Positions 35,877-43,562 of a DNA stretch of 64,000 nt are shown piece after piece (position 1 is the stretch's first letter; each line of letters opens with the position of its first letter). The notes beneath the pieces were generated by a model. That model made no database searches, was not told the origin of the DNA, and worked only from the letters and a program-made list of their open reading frames with translations. Source of the stretch: Bacilli bacterium (GTDB lineage: Bacteria > Bacillota_I > Bacilli_A > RF39 > UBA660); contig JAFUBO010000005.1 in the NCBI GenBank assembly GCA_017460175.1, positions 85,082-149,081 on the forward strand, written 5' to 3'. The translations under genes and the position numbers were made by a program.

Positions 35877-36641
35877 ATGAAAAGAATTGTTGGTTTAATA
35901 TTAATATTGTTAATTGGTGGTTTAGTATTAGAAGTACATGCTGAGAATTATAAAATAAAGGAATTAATACCTAAAAATATTGAAACTACTATTCATACAA
36001 ATAATTTTAGTTATAAAGGACTTTATTTTGATGATGAAGGAATACATTTTAAGGGTATAAAAAATTTAACTGATCAGGAATTACCAATAACTATTAGTAT
36101 TGGATTGTTTAATAAAGAAGGAAGAAATGTTGGTACTATTAATTATTGTGGTTATTCTTTAAATAGTAAAGAAGAGATGAGTTATTTAATTAAATTTAAG
36201 AAGAAATATCTAAGTGAAAATAGTGGTATTAAAGATATACGATATATTTCAGTATTAGGTGACAATATTAATTGTAGAAGAGAAGGTAGTTTAGATTATA
36301 TAGGTAAAGGTATTGATACATTAGGAATAAGCAGTAAATATAGATTTACTAATGATACTGAAATATTTTTAACTATTTTATCAATCTTAGGTAGTTTTTT
36401 AATTATATTATTTTTATATAAATTCTTGTTTTCAAAGAAATATTATAATATTGATGGTAGAGATGTACGAAATGGTTATAAAAATATAAATGAAGAATTA
36501 AGACGTGAAAGAAAAGAGAAAAAAGTAGAATCAAAAGAAAAAAATATGAAGATTTCTAAGCCTGCTGAAATTATAAAGCAAGAAAAGGAAATGAATAGTG
36601 CTGATAAGAATGATACAGATTTACATAATTTGTATAAATAA
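35877..36641 (+). CDS. Exported single-pass membrane protein of unknown function
   Basis: A 254-residue protein with a signal peptide (KRIVGLILILLIGGLVLEVHA), an extracellular beta-rich domain (residues 24-160) with two Cys (INYCGYS, NINCRRE) that may pair, a membrane helix (about 164-186) and a charged cytoplasmic tail rich in Glu, Arg and Lys (about 195-254) likely to be coiled coil or disordered. Family not recognised. It follows the ylbL-like protease by one base, so it might be its partner or substrate (inference). Confidence 0.72.
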   Translation: MKRIVGLILILLIGGLVLEVHAENYKIKELIPKNIETTIHTNNFSYKGLYFDDEGIHFKGIKNLTDQELPITISIGLFNKEGRNVGTINYCGYSLNSKEEMSYLIKFKKKYLSENSGIKDIRYISVLGDNINCRREGSLDYIGKGIDTLGISSKYRFTNDTEIFLTILSILGSFLIILFLYKFLFSKKYYNIDGRDVRNGYKNINEELRRERKEKKVESKEKNMKISKPAEIIKQEKEMNSADKNDTDLHNLYK

Positions 36642-36650
36642 ATGTAAATT

Positions 36651-36685
36651 AAGAATGTAAACTTACATTAGTTTACATTCTTTTT
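36651..36685 (+). terminator. Terminator
   Basis: AAGAATGTAAAC (36651-36662) pairs with GTTTACATTCTT (36671-36682), 12 bp, then T's. Confidence 0.85.
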
Positions 36686-36731
36686 GTTTATATCTAATTT
36701 TATATTTGATAAAATGATAGTAGGTGGTAGT

Positions 36732-37604
36732 ATGAAGAGATTAAAAAATAAAAGTATTAGAAAAATGTTTGAATATCTAATTTTAACATTGGGAACTTTA
36801 TTATCTGCTTTTGCTTTAGAACAATTTTTAATTCCTAATACTATTTTAGATGGAGGAGTTACTGGTATTTCAATAATTATTTATAAATTAACTAATATTC
36901 CATTAAGTATTTTAATTTTAATTATAAATGTTCCTTTTATTCTTTTAGGTTATATGAATTTAGGAAAGAGATTTTTAATTAGAACAATATATTCAATATT
37001 ATGTTTTTCGTTTTTTCTAACATTTTTTGAATTATTAGATCCTTTTACAGAAGAAATGTTATTAGCTACTGTATTTGGTGGGGCAATACTAGGAATAGGT
37101 ACAGGACTTATTATTAAATCAGGTGGTTGTACTGATGGTACTGAAAGTGTAGCAATTATTATTAGTAAGAAAACAAGTTTAAGTGTTGGGCAAATCGTTT
37201 TAGCTTTTAATTTAATTATATACGGAATAGCTGGTTTCATATTTGGATTTGATAGAGCAATGTATTCTTTATTAACTTATGTTATTACTTTTAAAGTAAT
37301 TGATTTTGTGTATGAAGGATTAGAACAAGCTAAAGCTGCGATGATTATTACTGATAAAGGAAGTAATATATCAGAAGAAATATATAAGAGACTTGGTAGA
37401 ACAACTACTAAAATAAAGGCAAAAGGCTTAATTAGTGGAGAAAAAGAAGTAATGTATTGTGTATTAACTAGAATAGAAATATTTGAATTAAGGCATATTG
37501 TAGAAGATATGGATGAAAGTGCTTTTGTTACTATAACAGATGTTTCTGATATAATTGGTGATCATATTAAAAGCACTAATAAAAGAAAATTATTTAGAAA
37601 ATAG
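36732..37604 (+). CDS. YitT-family membrane protein (DUF161 + DUF2179)
   Basis: A 290-residue protein with about five membrane helices in the N-terminal two-thirds (motifs EQFLIPNTILDGGVTGISI and GTGLIIKSGGCTDGTE) and a cytoplasmic C-terminal DUF2179 domain ending TITDVSDIIGDH. YitT proteins are widespread in Bacillota; their transport role is not established. I chose ATG 36732 after AGGTGG rather than the unsupported upstream ATG at 36684. Ends in a hairpin that includes the TAG stop. Confidence 0.9.
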   Translation: MKRLKNKSIRKMFEYLILTLGTLLSAFALEQFLIPNTILDGGVTGISIIIYKLTNIPLSILILIINVPFILLGYMNLGKRFLIRTIYSILCFSFFLTFFELLDPFTEEMLLATVFGGAILGIGTGLIIKSGGCTDGTESVAIIISKKTSLSVGQIVLAFNLIIYGIAGFIFGFDRAMYSLLTYVITFKVIDFVYEGLEQAKAAMIITDKGSNISEEIYKRLGRTTTKIKAKGLISGEKEVMYCVLTRIEIFELRHIVEDMDESAFVTITDVSDIIGDHIKSTNKRKLFRK

Positions 37605-37621
37605 ACATTTGTCTATTTTTT
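37598..37621 (+). terminator. YitT-gene terminator
   Basis: AAAATAGAC (37598-37606), ATTT loop, GTCTATTTT (37611-37619), then T's; the stop codon is in the left arm. Confidence 0.82.
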
Positions 37622-37646
37622 TTGTACAATATTTTTAGGTGATTTT

Positions 37647-38492
37647 ATGTTAGGAGCAATAATTGGTGATGTAGCAGGTTCTTATTATGAAGTATTGGAA
37701 GTAAAACATTTAAAAGAATATAAAACTTCGCGTCCATATGAAGAAAGAATAAAAATATTAGATAGAAATGTTCCATTATTTGATGATTTTTCTACTTATA
37801 CAGATGATACAGTTTTAACATGTGCTATATATGATGCTATTAAGAATGGTAATTGTGATTATAAAAAATATTTAAAAGAATATGGATTAAGAGAATTAGA
37901 ACTTGGAAAAGATAATTTTAACAGAGCAAGATTTGGTAAAGGTTTTGTTAAATGGTTAACTAGTGATAATATTGGTATTAGTTATGGAAATGGTGCAGCT
38001 ATGAGAATAAGTCCAGTAGGATATTTATTTAATGATTTAACAACTGTTCAAATGGAAACAGTAAAAGCGACTATTCCTAGTCACAATAATGTTGAAGCTA
38101 TTACTGGAGCAATGGCTGTTTCTACTGCAATATTTTTGCTTAGAAATAACAAAAGTAAGGAAGAAGTAATTAATTATTTAAAAGAAGATTTTTATGATTT
38201 AGAATATAATTTAGAAGAATTACAAAGAAATAATAGATTTTCATCACGTAGTAGTGAATCTGTACCAGTAGCATTATATGTATTTTCTATATCAACTGGT
38301 TTTGAAGATGCTATTCGTAAAGCAATATCAGTAGGTGGAGATAGTGATACTATTGCTTGTATTGTAGGAAGCCTTGCTGAAGCATGTTATGGTGTAGATG
38401 AAAATTTAAAAGAAGAGGTTAAGAAATACTTAAATGATGATATTATAAATTTATTAAATAGTTATTATGGAGAAAAAGAATGGAAGAAGTAG
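37647..38492 (+). CDS. ADP-ribosylglycohydrolase family protein (DraG/ARH-like)
   Basis: A 281-residue Mg-dependent ADP-ribosyl-hydrolase fold. The N-terminal GAIIGDVAGSYYE, the metal motif YTDDTVLTCAI (about residues 51-61) and the C-terminal GGDSDTIACIVGSLAEACYG (residues about 229-248) are diagnostic. The family removes ADP-ribose from proteins or other acceptors. It overlaps a PncC-like gene by 13 bases, a pairing that suggests recycling of NAD breakdown products (inference). Confidence 0.92.
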   Translation: MLGAIIGDVAGSYYEVLEVKHLKEYKTSRPYEERIKILDRNVPLFDDFSTYTDDTVLTCAIYDAIKNGNCDYKKYLKEYGLRELELGKDNFNRARFGKGFVKWLTSDNIGISYGNGAAMRISPVGYLFNDLTTVQMETVKATIPSHNNVEAITGAMAVSTAIFLLRNNKSKEEVINYLKEDFYDLEYNLEELQRNNRFSSRSSESVPVALYVFSISTGFEDAIRKAISVGGDSDTIACIVGSLAEACYGVDENLKEEVKKYLNDDIINLLNSYYGEKEWKK

Positions 38493-38944
38493 TAGAAAGA
38501 TTAAGAAAGTTAAATAAAACAATTTCAACAATGGAATCTTGTACAGGTGGTGCAGTAGTTAATGCTATTACTAATATAGAAGGTGCCAGTGATGTAATTA
38601 AATTTAGTGCAGTTACTTATTCTAATGAGTTTAAAGTTAAAATGGGTGTTAGCGAAGAAATAATTAATAAGTATACTGTATATAGTATGAAAGTAGCAGA
38701 AGAAATGAGTAAAAATATATCTCTTTATACAAATAGTGATTACGGTATAGGAATTACTGGTAAATTAAATAGAATAGATAAAAATAATTTATATGGTGAT
38801 GATTGTGTTGTATATGTTAGTATCTATATAAAAGAATCAGATGAATTTGATAATTTTATTTTAAAAGTAACTGAATCTAATAGAGTAGATAATAAAAACT
38901 TAATTATAAAAAGATTAGAAGAAAAACTATTATTATTAATGTAA
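38480..38944 (+). CDS. CinA C-terminal domain / nicotinamide-nucleotide amidohydrolase PncC-like
   Basis: A stand-alone 154-residue CinA C-terminal domain protein: TMESCTGGAVVNAIT contains the conserved Ser-Cys-Thr-Gly-Gly block, and ITGKLN corresponds to the usual GIAGP segment, here altered. PncC deamidates NMN in the pyridine nucleotide cycle. The usual GPGG motif after GIxG is replaced by GKLNR, so activity is less certain. Start overlaps the ADP-ribosylglycohydrolase gene by 13 bases. Confidence 0.82.
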   Translation: MEEVVERLRKLNKTISTMESCTGGAVVNAITNIEGASDVIKFSAVTYSNEFKVKMGVSEEIINKYTVYSMKVAEEMSKNISLYTNSDYGIGITGKLNRIDKNNLYGDDCVVYVSIYIKESDEFDNFILKVTESNRVDNKNLIIKRLEEKLLLLM

Positions 38945-38954
38945 TAGTTTTTTT
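38922..38954 (+). terminator. pncC-like gene terminator
   Basis: AAAAACTATTA (38922-38932) pairs with TAATAGTTTTT (38942-38952); the stop codon starts the right arm. Confidence 0.7.
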
Positions 38955-38960
38955 TATTTA

Positions 38961-38969
38961 TGGTATAAT
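38961..38969 (+). promoter_or_regulatory. Extended -10 promoter for acyltransferase pair
   Basis: TGGTATAAT, with AGGTGAT beginning six bases later. Confidence 0.6.
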
Positions 38970-38984
38970 TAAATAGGTGATTTT

Positions 38985-39563
38985 ATGAAAGATACTTTAT
39001 TTTATAAAATAGTAAAGCCATTAGTTATATTTTTTATAAAAGTTTTTTATCATCCAAAAGTGTTGGGTTTAGAAAATATTCCTAAAGATGGTAGAGTAGT
39101 ATTGGCAGGAAATCATACTAAATGGTTAGATCCAATTATGTTGATTGCTTATAATAAAAGACAAATACATTTTCTAGCTAAAGATGAATTATTTCATGGA
39201 GTAACTAAGTTCATAGTTAAAGGTATGGGTAGTATTCCAGTAAATAGAAAGATACATGATAAGGATGCTTTAATAAAGGCAATAGAATCATTAAACAATG
39301 ATTTATGTGTAGGAATATTTCCTGAAGGAACAATAAATAGAACTAATGACATAATAATGCCTTTTAAAATAGGTGCAGTTAAGATGGCTTTTGAAACTGA
39401 TTCTAGAATAATACCGTTTATAATTACTGGTAAATATAGAATTATTGGTAAAAGTGTTACTTTAGAATTTTTGAAACCTATTAAAATAGGGAAAGATTTA
39501 GATAAATCAAATGATAAATTAATGCATAATATTTCAAAAAAAATAAAGGAGAATAGAAAATGA
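38985..39563 (+). CDS. PlsC-type 1-acyl-sn-glycerol-3-phosphate acyltransferase
   Basis: Membrane-associated acyltransferase of phosphatidic acid synthesis. The 192-residue protein has an N-terminal hydrophobic segment, the catalytic HxxxxD motif (NHTKWLD near residues 43-49), FLAKDELF, and the glycerol-phosphate-binding motif FPEGTINR. Length is typical. ATG follows AGGTGAT. It overlaps a second acyltransferase gene by four bases (ATGA). Confidence 0.92.
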   Translation: MKDTLFYKIVKPLVIFFIKVFYHPKVLGLENIPKDGRVVLAGNHTKWLDPIMLIAYNKRQIHFLAKDELFHGVTKFIVKGMGSIPVNRKIHDKDALIKAIESLNNDLCVGIFPEGTINRTNDIIMPFKIGAVKMAFETDSRIIPFIITGKYRIIGKSVTLEFLKPIKIGKDLDKSNDKLMHNISKKIKENRK

Positions 39564-40366
39564 TTGGATATAGAATAATGAGGGCAATTCTTTCTCCAAT
39601 TTATAAGTTTTGGTATAATCCAAAGATTGTTGGAAAAGAAAATATATTAGTAGATGGTCCTATAATATTGGCAGGTAATCATATTCATATAATGGATCAA
39701 TGTAATGTAATTATTTCTACTAAAAGAAAATTGCACTATATGGCTAAGAAAGAATACTTTGATAATAAAAAAGTTGCTTGGTTTTTTAAATTAGTTGGAT
39801 GTATTCCAGTAGATAGAACTAAGAAAGATGAAAATGCTAAAACATCAGCTTTAAATGTATTAAAAAGTGGTCATGCTTTAGGAATATTTCCTGAGGGAAC
39901 TAGAAATGGTTTAAAAGAGACGTTAATTAAAAAATTACATTCTAAATATTTTAAAGATATGAATATAAATGAATTTACTAAAAAAATTAATGGTAATAAA
40001 ACTTCATTGGTTTTATATTTAGAAGAATTAAAAGATAATGGTATAATTAGTGAAACTGAGTTTTTAAATAATATATTTGATGTAGATAATTATTTAAAAG
40101 TATTAATTAAAAAGAAAGTAATTAGTGAAAAGAATTATTACGATCATATTTTATTACCTTTAAAATTTGGTGCTGTATCTATGGCTTATAAGACAGATGC
40201 ATATATTATTCCTTATGCAATAACAGGAACTTATAAATTTAGGAGTAAAGATTTAAAGGTAAAAATAGGTAAACCTTTTAAAGTAAAAGGTGATTTAGAA
40301 AAAGCAAATTTAAAATTAGAAAGTGAAATTAAAAAATTAATAAAAGAAAGTAGTAAAATAATGTAA
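39560..40366 (+). CDS. PlsC-type acyltransferase with internal SHOCT-like insertion
   Basis: A 268-residue paralogue of the preceding gene. HxxxxD is HIHIMD, with YMAKKEYF and FPEGTRNG (to residue 117). Family members then continue directly to a block like PLKFGAVSMAYKT, but here about 80 residues (118-199) intervene. The insert has two short helical units, LEELKDNGIISETEF and LKVLIKKKVISEKNY, of the pattern seen in SHOCT oligomerisation motifs. Start ATG overlaps the upstream TGA. Enzyme family is clear; the role of the insert is unknown. Confidence 0.88.
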   Translation: MIGYRIMRAILSPIYKFWYNPKIVGKENILVDGPIILAGNHIHIMDQCNVIISTKRKLHYMAKKEYFDNKKVAWFFKLVGCIPVDRTKKDENAKTSALNVLKSGHALGIFPEGTRNGLKETLIKKLHSKYFKDMNINEFTKKINGNKTSLVLYLEELKDNGIISETEFLNNIFDVDNYLKVLIKKKVISEKNYYDHILLPLKFGAVSMAYKTDAYIIPYAITGTYKFRSKDLKVKIGKPFKVKGDLEKANLKLESEIKKLIKESSKIM

Positions 40367-40372
40367 AATTAT

Positions 40373-40405
40373 AGAACCTAATATTTAAATTAAGGTTCTT
40401 TTTTG
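40373..40405 (+). terminator. Acyltransferase operon terminator
   Basis: AGAACCT (40373-40379) pairs with AGGTTCT (40393-40399), then T6. Confidence 0.7.
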
Positions 40406-40429
40406 TTATTATTTTAATAGGTGATTTAT

Positions 40430-41230
40430 ATGATAAACAATGAATTTGATACTGAGATTAAATATAAATTATTTCGTACAGTTAAAGAAATATTACATCC
40501 TACAATATCAAAAAAAAATATTAGTGATTATAAGATAATATTAGATGAAAATATATTACCAGTTAGAGTATTTTATCCTAAGAAAATAACAGATATTGAG
40601 AAAGTAGTTATATATATTCATGGTGATGGAGTAGTCTCAAATTGTATGGAAGAGTATTCAAATATATGTAAGAATTTTGCACTTTCTGCTAACTGTTTAG
40701 TTATTGCTTTAGAATATGATGAAATGCATGATGAATATAAAAAAGTTATTAATAAAATAATGGATACTATCAAATATTTATATGAAAAATTAATTATTAA
40801 TAATATAAAAGAAAATAATATTACAGTCATGGGTGATTCAACTGCTGGGCATATAATTGGTGAAATAAATAAGATAAATAATGATATTCCTATTAAGAAA
40901 GAATTATTGTTCTATCCAGTATTTAAAACAAAATATAATAAGAGTGATTTGAAAAATGAAGATTTTAATATTGGTTTAATAGAAAGAATAAATTCTTATT
41001 TTAAAGATTTATCATTAGAGGATATTAAAACTATTGATAATGATAATTTAGATAAATGTTTAATAGTAATAGGTAATGTAGATATGTTAAATGAAGATGT
41101 TGCTATAGTATCTAATGAATCAAAAAAAGTAGATTATGTTCAAGTACCATTTTCTTCACATGGTTTTTTAAAAAATATGGATAAAGAATTATCTATTGAA
41201 GTTTTTTCTATAGTTAATAAGTTTATTTAA
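40430..41230 (+). CDS. Alpha/beta hydrolase (HSL-like)
   Basis: A 266-residue hydrolase. The oxyanion motif reads YIHGDG instead of HGGG; the nucleophile elbow is GDSTAGH (near residue 140) in place of GDSAGG. A candidate acidic residue lies in IGNVDMLNED and the catalytic His in SSHGF near residue 245. These fit the hormone-sensitive-lipase branch of carboxylesterases; substrate unknown. I chose ATG 40430 after AGGTGAT; the GTG at 40421 is part of that site. Confidence 0.8.
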   Translation: MINNEFDTEIKYKLFRTVKEILHPTISKKNISDYKIILDENILPVRVFYPKKITDIEKVVIYIHGDGVVSNCMEEYSNICKNFALSANCLVIALEYDEMHDEYKKVINKIMDTIKYLYEKLIINNIKENNITVMGDSTAGHIIGEINKINNDIPIKKELLFYPVFKTKYNKSDLKNEDFNIGLIERINSYFKDLSLEDIKTIDNDNLDKCLIVIGNVDMLNEDVAIVSNESKKVDYVQVPFSSHGFLKNMDKELSIEVFSIVNKFI

Positions 41231-41245
41231 TATATTTTATTATTA

Positions 41246-41254
41246 TGATATAAT
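41246..41254 (+). promoter_or_regulatory. Extended -10 promoter for lipoprotein gene
   Basis: TGATATAAT; the GGTGAT ribosome-binding site starts seven bases after it. Confidence 0.55.
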
Positions 41255-41266
41255 TTAGTTGGTGAT

Positions 41267-41782
41267 ATGATGAAAAAAATTATTTTTGTTATTATGATTG
41301 GTTGTATTTTATTATGTGGTTGTGAAAAAGAAAAAAAATCAAGTACTAAAGTTATTAGTAATGGAAAAGTGGTTGACACAACAAAAATGGAACATAAGCA
41401 TTGTACAAGGGAAGCATCTATAACGGATGGAGACGTAAGTTTAAATTATGATATTTTCTATACTGGTGATATTTTAAATATTCTAAAATCTGAAGAAAAA
41501 ATTATATCAGCATCTGAAGAAGTTTTAGATACATATGAAAAAGCATATCGAGATATATTTCAACATTATGATGGATTTGAATATTATGATACAAGTGTTA
41601 CACGTGGTGATACTACAGTAGTTAGTAGCATTACAATTAATTATGATAAGATTGATATAGATAAGTTAATTGCACTTGAAGGTGAAGAAGATAGTGTTTT
41701 TCAAAATAAAAAACCATTAGTAAGTAAATGGTTAGAATTTGCTAAAAAATTTGGTACTAAATGTGAATTAGTAGAGGATTAA
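41267..41782 (+). CDS. DUF1307-like (YehR-type) lipoprotein
   Basis: A 171-residue lipoprotein: the signal peptide ends ILLCGC, with the lipobox Cys near residue 19. The mature part (SLNYDIFYTGDILNILKSEE, then GFEYYDTSVTRGD and INYDKIDIDKL) has the strand order of DUF1307/YehR proteins, whose role is not established. ATG 41267 or 41270 are both possible after GGTGAT. Terminator hairpin contains the stop codon. Expected location is the outer face of the membrane. Confidence 0.78.
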   Translation: MMKKIIFVIMIGCILLCGCEKEKKSSTKVISNGKVVDTTKMEHKHCTREASITDGDVSLNYDIFYTGDILNILKSEEKIISASEEVLDTYEKAYRDIFQHYDGFEYYDTSVTRGDTTVVSSITINYDKIDIDKLIALEGEEDSVFQNKKPLVSKWLEFAKKFGTKCELVED

Positions 41783-41794
41783 TCCTCTTTTTTA
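41773..41794 (+). terminator. Lipoprotein-gene terminator, stop codon in loop
   Basis: AGAGGA TTAA TCCTCT (41773-41788) then T's; the TAA stop (41780-41782) is in the loop. Confidence 0.8.
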
Positions 41795-42460
41795 GTATGG
41801 TAAATTATTACATATGTATATTAAGTTTTGATCATTGATTTCATTCACATTTTGAATAGTCCATACTAATATTGGATATTCTTTTTTTAATTTATTAATT
41901 TTTCTATTATTTAATAACTTTTTATTAATTGATAAAAAATCGGCTTTACTATATTTAATAATAAATTTACTTGATAAATATTTATGTTTATCAGTTATTA
42001 AATAACCTACTTTTATATTAGGATTAGTTTCCTTTAAAAATTTTACTATTTTGGGATTAAATGATTTTAAAATATAATTATTGTAGTTAGATAATTCTTT
42101 TTTTAAAATACTACATGTATCAGTAATTCTTTTAGTATCTTTTATTTCAATGTCTAATAATACTTTATTATTTACTAATTCTAATACTTCTTTTAGTGTA
42201 GGTATATTTTCATTTGTATTTAATAGGTTATATTTTTTTAATTCGGTATATGTTGTATCTTTCAATAATTTATCAATATTAGTCATTCTTTTTAAGTTTT
42301 CATCATGAAAAACAACTAATATATTATCTTTTGTTAGTTGAACATCTAATTCAATAGAATAATTATACTTGAGAGCTTTTTTAAATGCTTTAATAGAATT
42401 TTCTGGTATTTTCTTATTATCAAACATACCTCTATGGGCTATTTTATTATTTGGTATCAT
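41792..42460 (-). CDS. Glycerophosphodiester phosphodiesterase
   Basis: A 222-residue GDPD TIM barrel that hydrolyses glycerophosphodiesters to glycerol 3-phosphate and an alcohol. HRG at residues 9-11, ENSIKAF, ELDVQLTKD (Glu/Asp metal ligands), VVFHDENLKR and LLDIEIK are the family motifs. No signal peptide, so a cytoplasmic enzyme. ATG 42460 follows GAGGTGA. Neighbouring acyltransferases suggest a link with phospholipid or lipoteichoic-acid turnover (inference). Confidence 0.92.
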   Translation of the reverse strand: MIPNNKIAHRGMFDNKKIPENSIKAFKKALKYNYSIELDVQLTKDNILVVFHDENLKRMTNIDKLLKDTTYTELKKYNLLNTNENIPTLKEVLELVNNKVLLDIEIKDTKRITDTCSILKKELSNYNNYILKSFNPKIVKFLKETNPNIKVGYLITDKHKYLSSKFIIKYSKADFLSINKKLLNNRKINKLKKEYPILVWTIQNVNEINDQNLIYICNNLPY

Positions 42461-42500
42461 AATTCACCTCTAATAATATTATACATTCTTTTTTTATTTG

Positions 42501-42509
42501 TGTTATAAT
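42501..42509 (+). promoter_or_regulatory. Extended -10 promoter for tRNA-Thr
   Basis: TGTTATAAT, 12 bases before the tRNA 5' end. Confidence 0.6.
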
Positions 42510-42520
42510 TTATTTGTGAT

Positions 42521-42596
42521 GCCGATTTAGCTCAGTTGGTAGAGCAATGCCCTCGTAACGCATAGGTCAAAGGTTCAAGTCCTTTAATCGGCACCA
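42521..42596 (+). tRNA. tRNA-Thr, anticodon CGU
   Basis: A 76-base cloverleaf: acceptor GCCGATT/AATCGGC fully paired, D arm GCTC/GAGC, anticodon stem ATGCC with loop CTCGTAA (anticodon CGT in DNA, reading ACG), stem CGCAT, T arm AAAGG/CCTTT with TTCAAGT loop, discriminator A and encoded CCA. The anticodon stem has a C-C mismatch at positions 31-39. It precedes a small gene with no terminator between, so it may be co-transcribed. The ACCA end matches the T-box bulge of thrS. Confidence 0.93.
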
Positions 42597-42614
42597 TTAT
42601 ATAGGAGGGTTCAT

Positions 42615-42995
42615 ATGGATAAGTATTTTGATGATGATTCAGAGAAAAATGATAATAAACAAGAACAATTTAAAAGTATGGCAAAATATTTTACTAAAGA
42701 TTTAGTTTTTAGTAAGAGAAAATACAAGAAATTATTAATTTCATTTGAAGCAGAAGAAATTGGTATTTCTAGAGCGGTTTATGAATTAAAACATAGTATA
42801 ATATTTGATATTGATAATAACAGAGATATAGTTAAATCTTTACTAGAATCTGGTGATATTGATAAAAAAACTTGTGATAGATTAATAGTTTATTTAGACA
42901 AGATGTTAAAGAAACAAATGGAATTTATTGATAATTTTGATTATTCTAAGGTCAATTTAAAAGAAAATGTTAAAGTAAAAAGAAAAAAGAGATAA
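42615..42995 (+). CDS. Small charged protein of unknown function
   Basis: A 126-residue, Lys/Asp/Glu-rich helical protein with no membrane segment and one Cys; not recognised. AGGAGGG gives a strong start. It lies 19 bases after the tRNA-Thr gene and before a bidirectional terminator. The middle part (YKKLLISFEAEEIGISRAVYEL) looks like a helical bundle. The C-terminus is basic (VKVKRKKR). Confidence 0.65.
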   Translation: MDKYFDDDSEKNDNKQEQFKSMAKYFTKDLVFSKRKYKKLLISFEAEEIGISRAVYELKHSIIFDIDNNRDIVKSLLESGDIDKKTCDRLIVYLDKMLKKQMEFIDNFDYSKVNLKENVKVKRKKR

Positions 42996-43012
42996 GATAT
43001 CTCTTTTTTTAT
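42983..43012. terminator. Bidirectional terminator
   Basis: AAAAAAGAGATA (42983-42994), AGA loop, TATCTCTTTTTT (42998-43009). It serves the small plus-strand gene and the minus-strand NlpC/P60 gene ending at 43009. Confidence 0.82.
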
Positions 43013-43467
43013 TCTATTATGTTTTTTTTACCTACTAATTTTTTATTCCAATATTTATTATTTAATGTATTTGTTAATACTATTCCTTTGTTTTTAGGAC
43101 AATGAATAAATTCCATATTACCAATATAAATGCCACAGTGACCAGGATATTTATTAGTAGGAGTTGGTTCAGTCTCTTTAAGAGCTTGTCTATGAAATAA
43201 CAAAATATCTCCTAATTTAAATTCATTGCTTTTTAATACTTTTAAATTTTCTTTATATATTTTTATTGTTCCATAAGAACTAGTCATTATTTTGCCAGTA
43301 GTAGATTTTCCTCTTCCATCTTTATATATATCTATCCCTAAAACTTTATTATATATATACCATACTAATCCAGCACAATCAAAACTATTTGGACCATGTT
43401 TTGTATGTTCATATGGTTTATTAATTTGTTTTAAAGCTACTTCTACTAAATATTCTTTAATATCCAT
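43009..43467 (-). CDS. NlpC/P60-family cysteine hydrolase
   Basis: A 152-residue NlpC/P60 domain with catalytic Cys31 (SFDCAGLVWY), His110 (PGHCGIYIG) and His122 (FIHCPK). The family usually cleaves D-Glu-meso-DAP or related peptidoglycan peptide bonds. There is no signal peptide or wall-binding domain, so either it acts inside the cell or is released by lysis. ATG 43467 is preceded by GGAAGTGA. It is adjacent to a transglutaminase-like gene that starts divergently. Confidence 0.9.
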   Translation of the reverse strand: MDIKEYLVEVALKQINKPYEHTKHGPNSFDCAGLVWYIYNKVLGIDIYKDGRGKSTTGKIMTSSYGTIKIYKENLKVLKSNEFKLGDILLFHRQALKETEPTPTNKYPGHCGIYIGNMEFIHCPKNKGIVLTNTLNNKYWNKKLVGKKNIIE

Positions 43468-43562
43468 AATATCACTTCCAAATTTATTTGATAATATATC
43501 ACAAATTTATTATATTGTAAATAAAGGGTATTTATACTATAATACTTTGAAAGGTGATTTAT

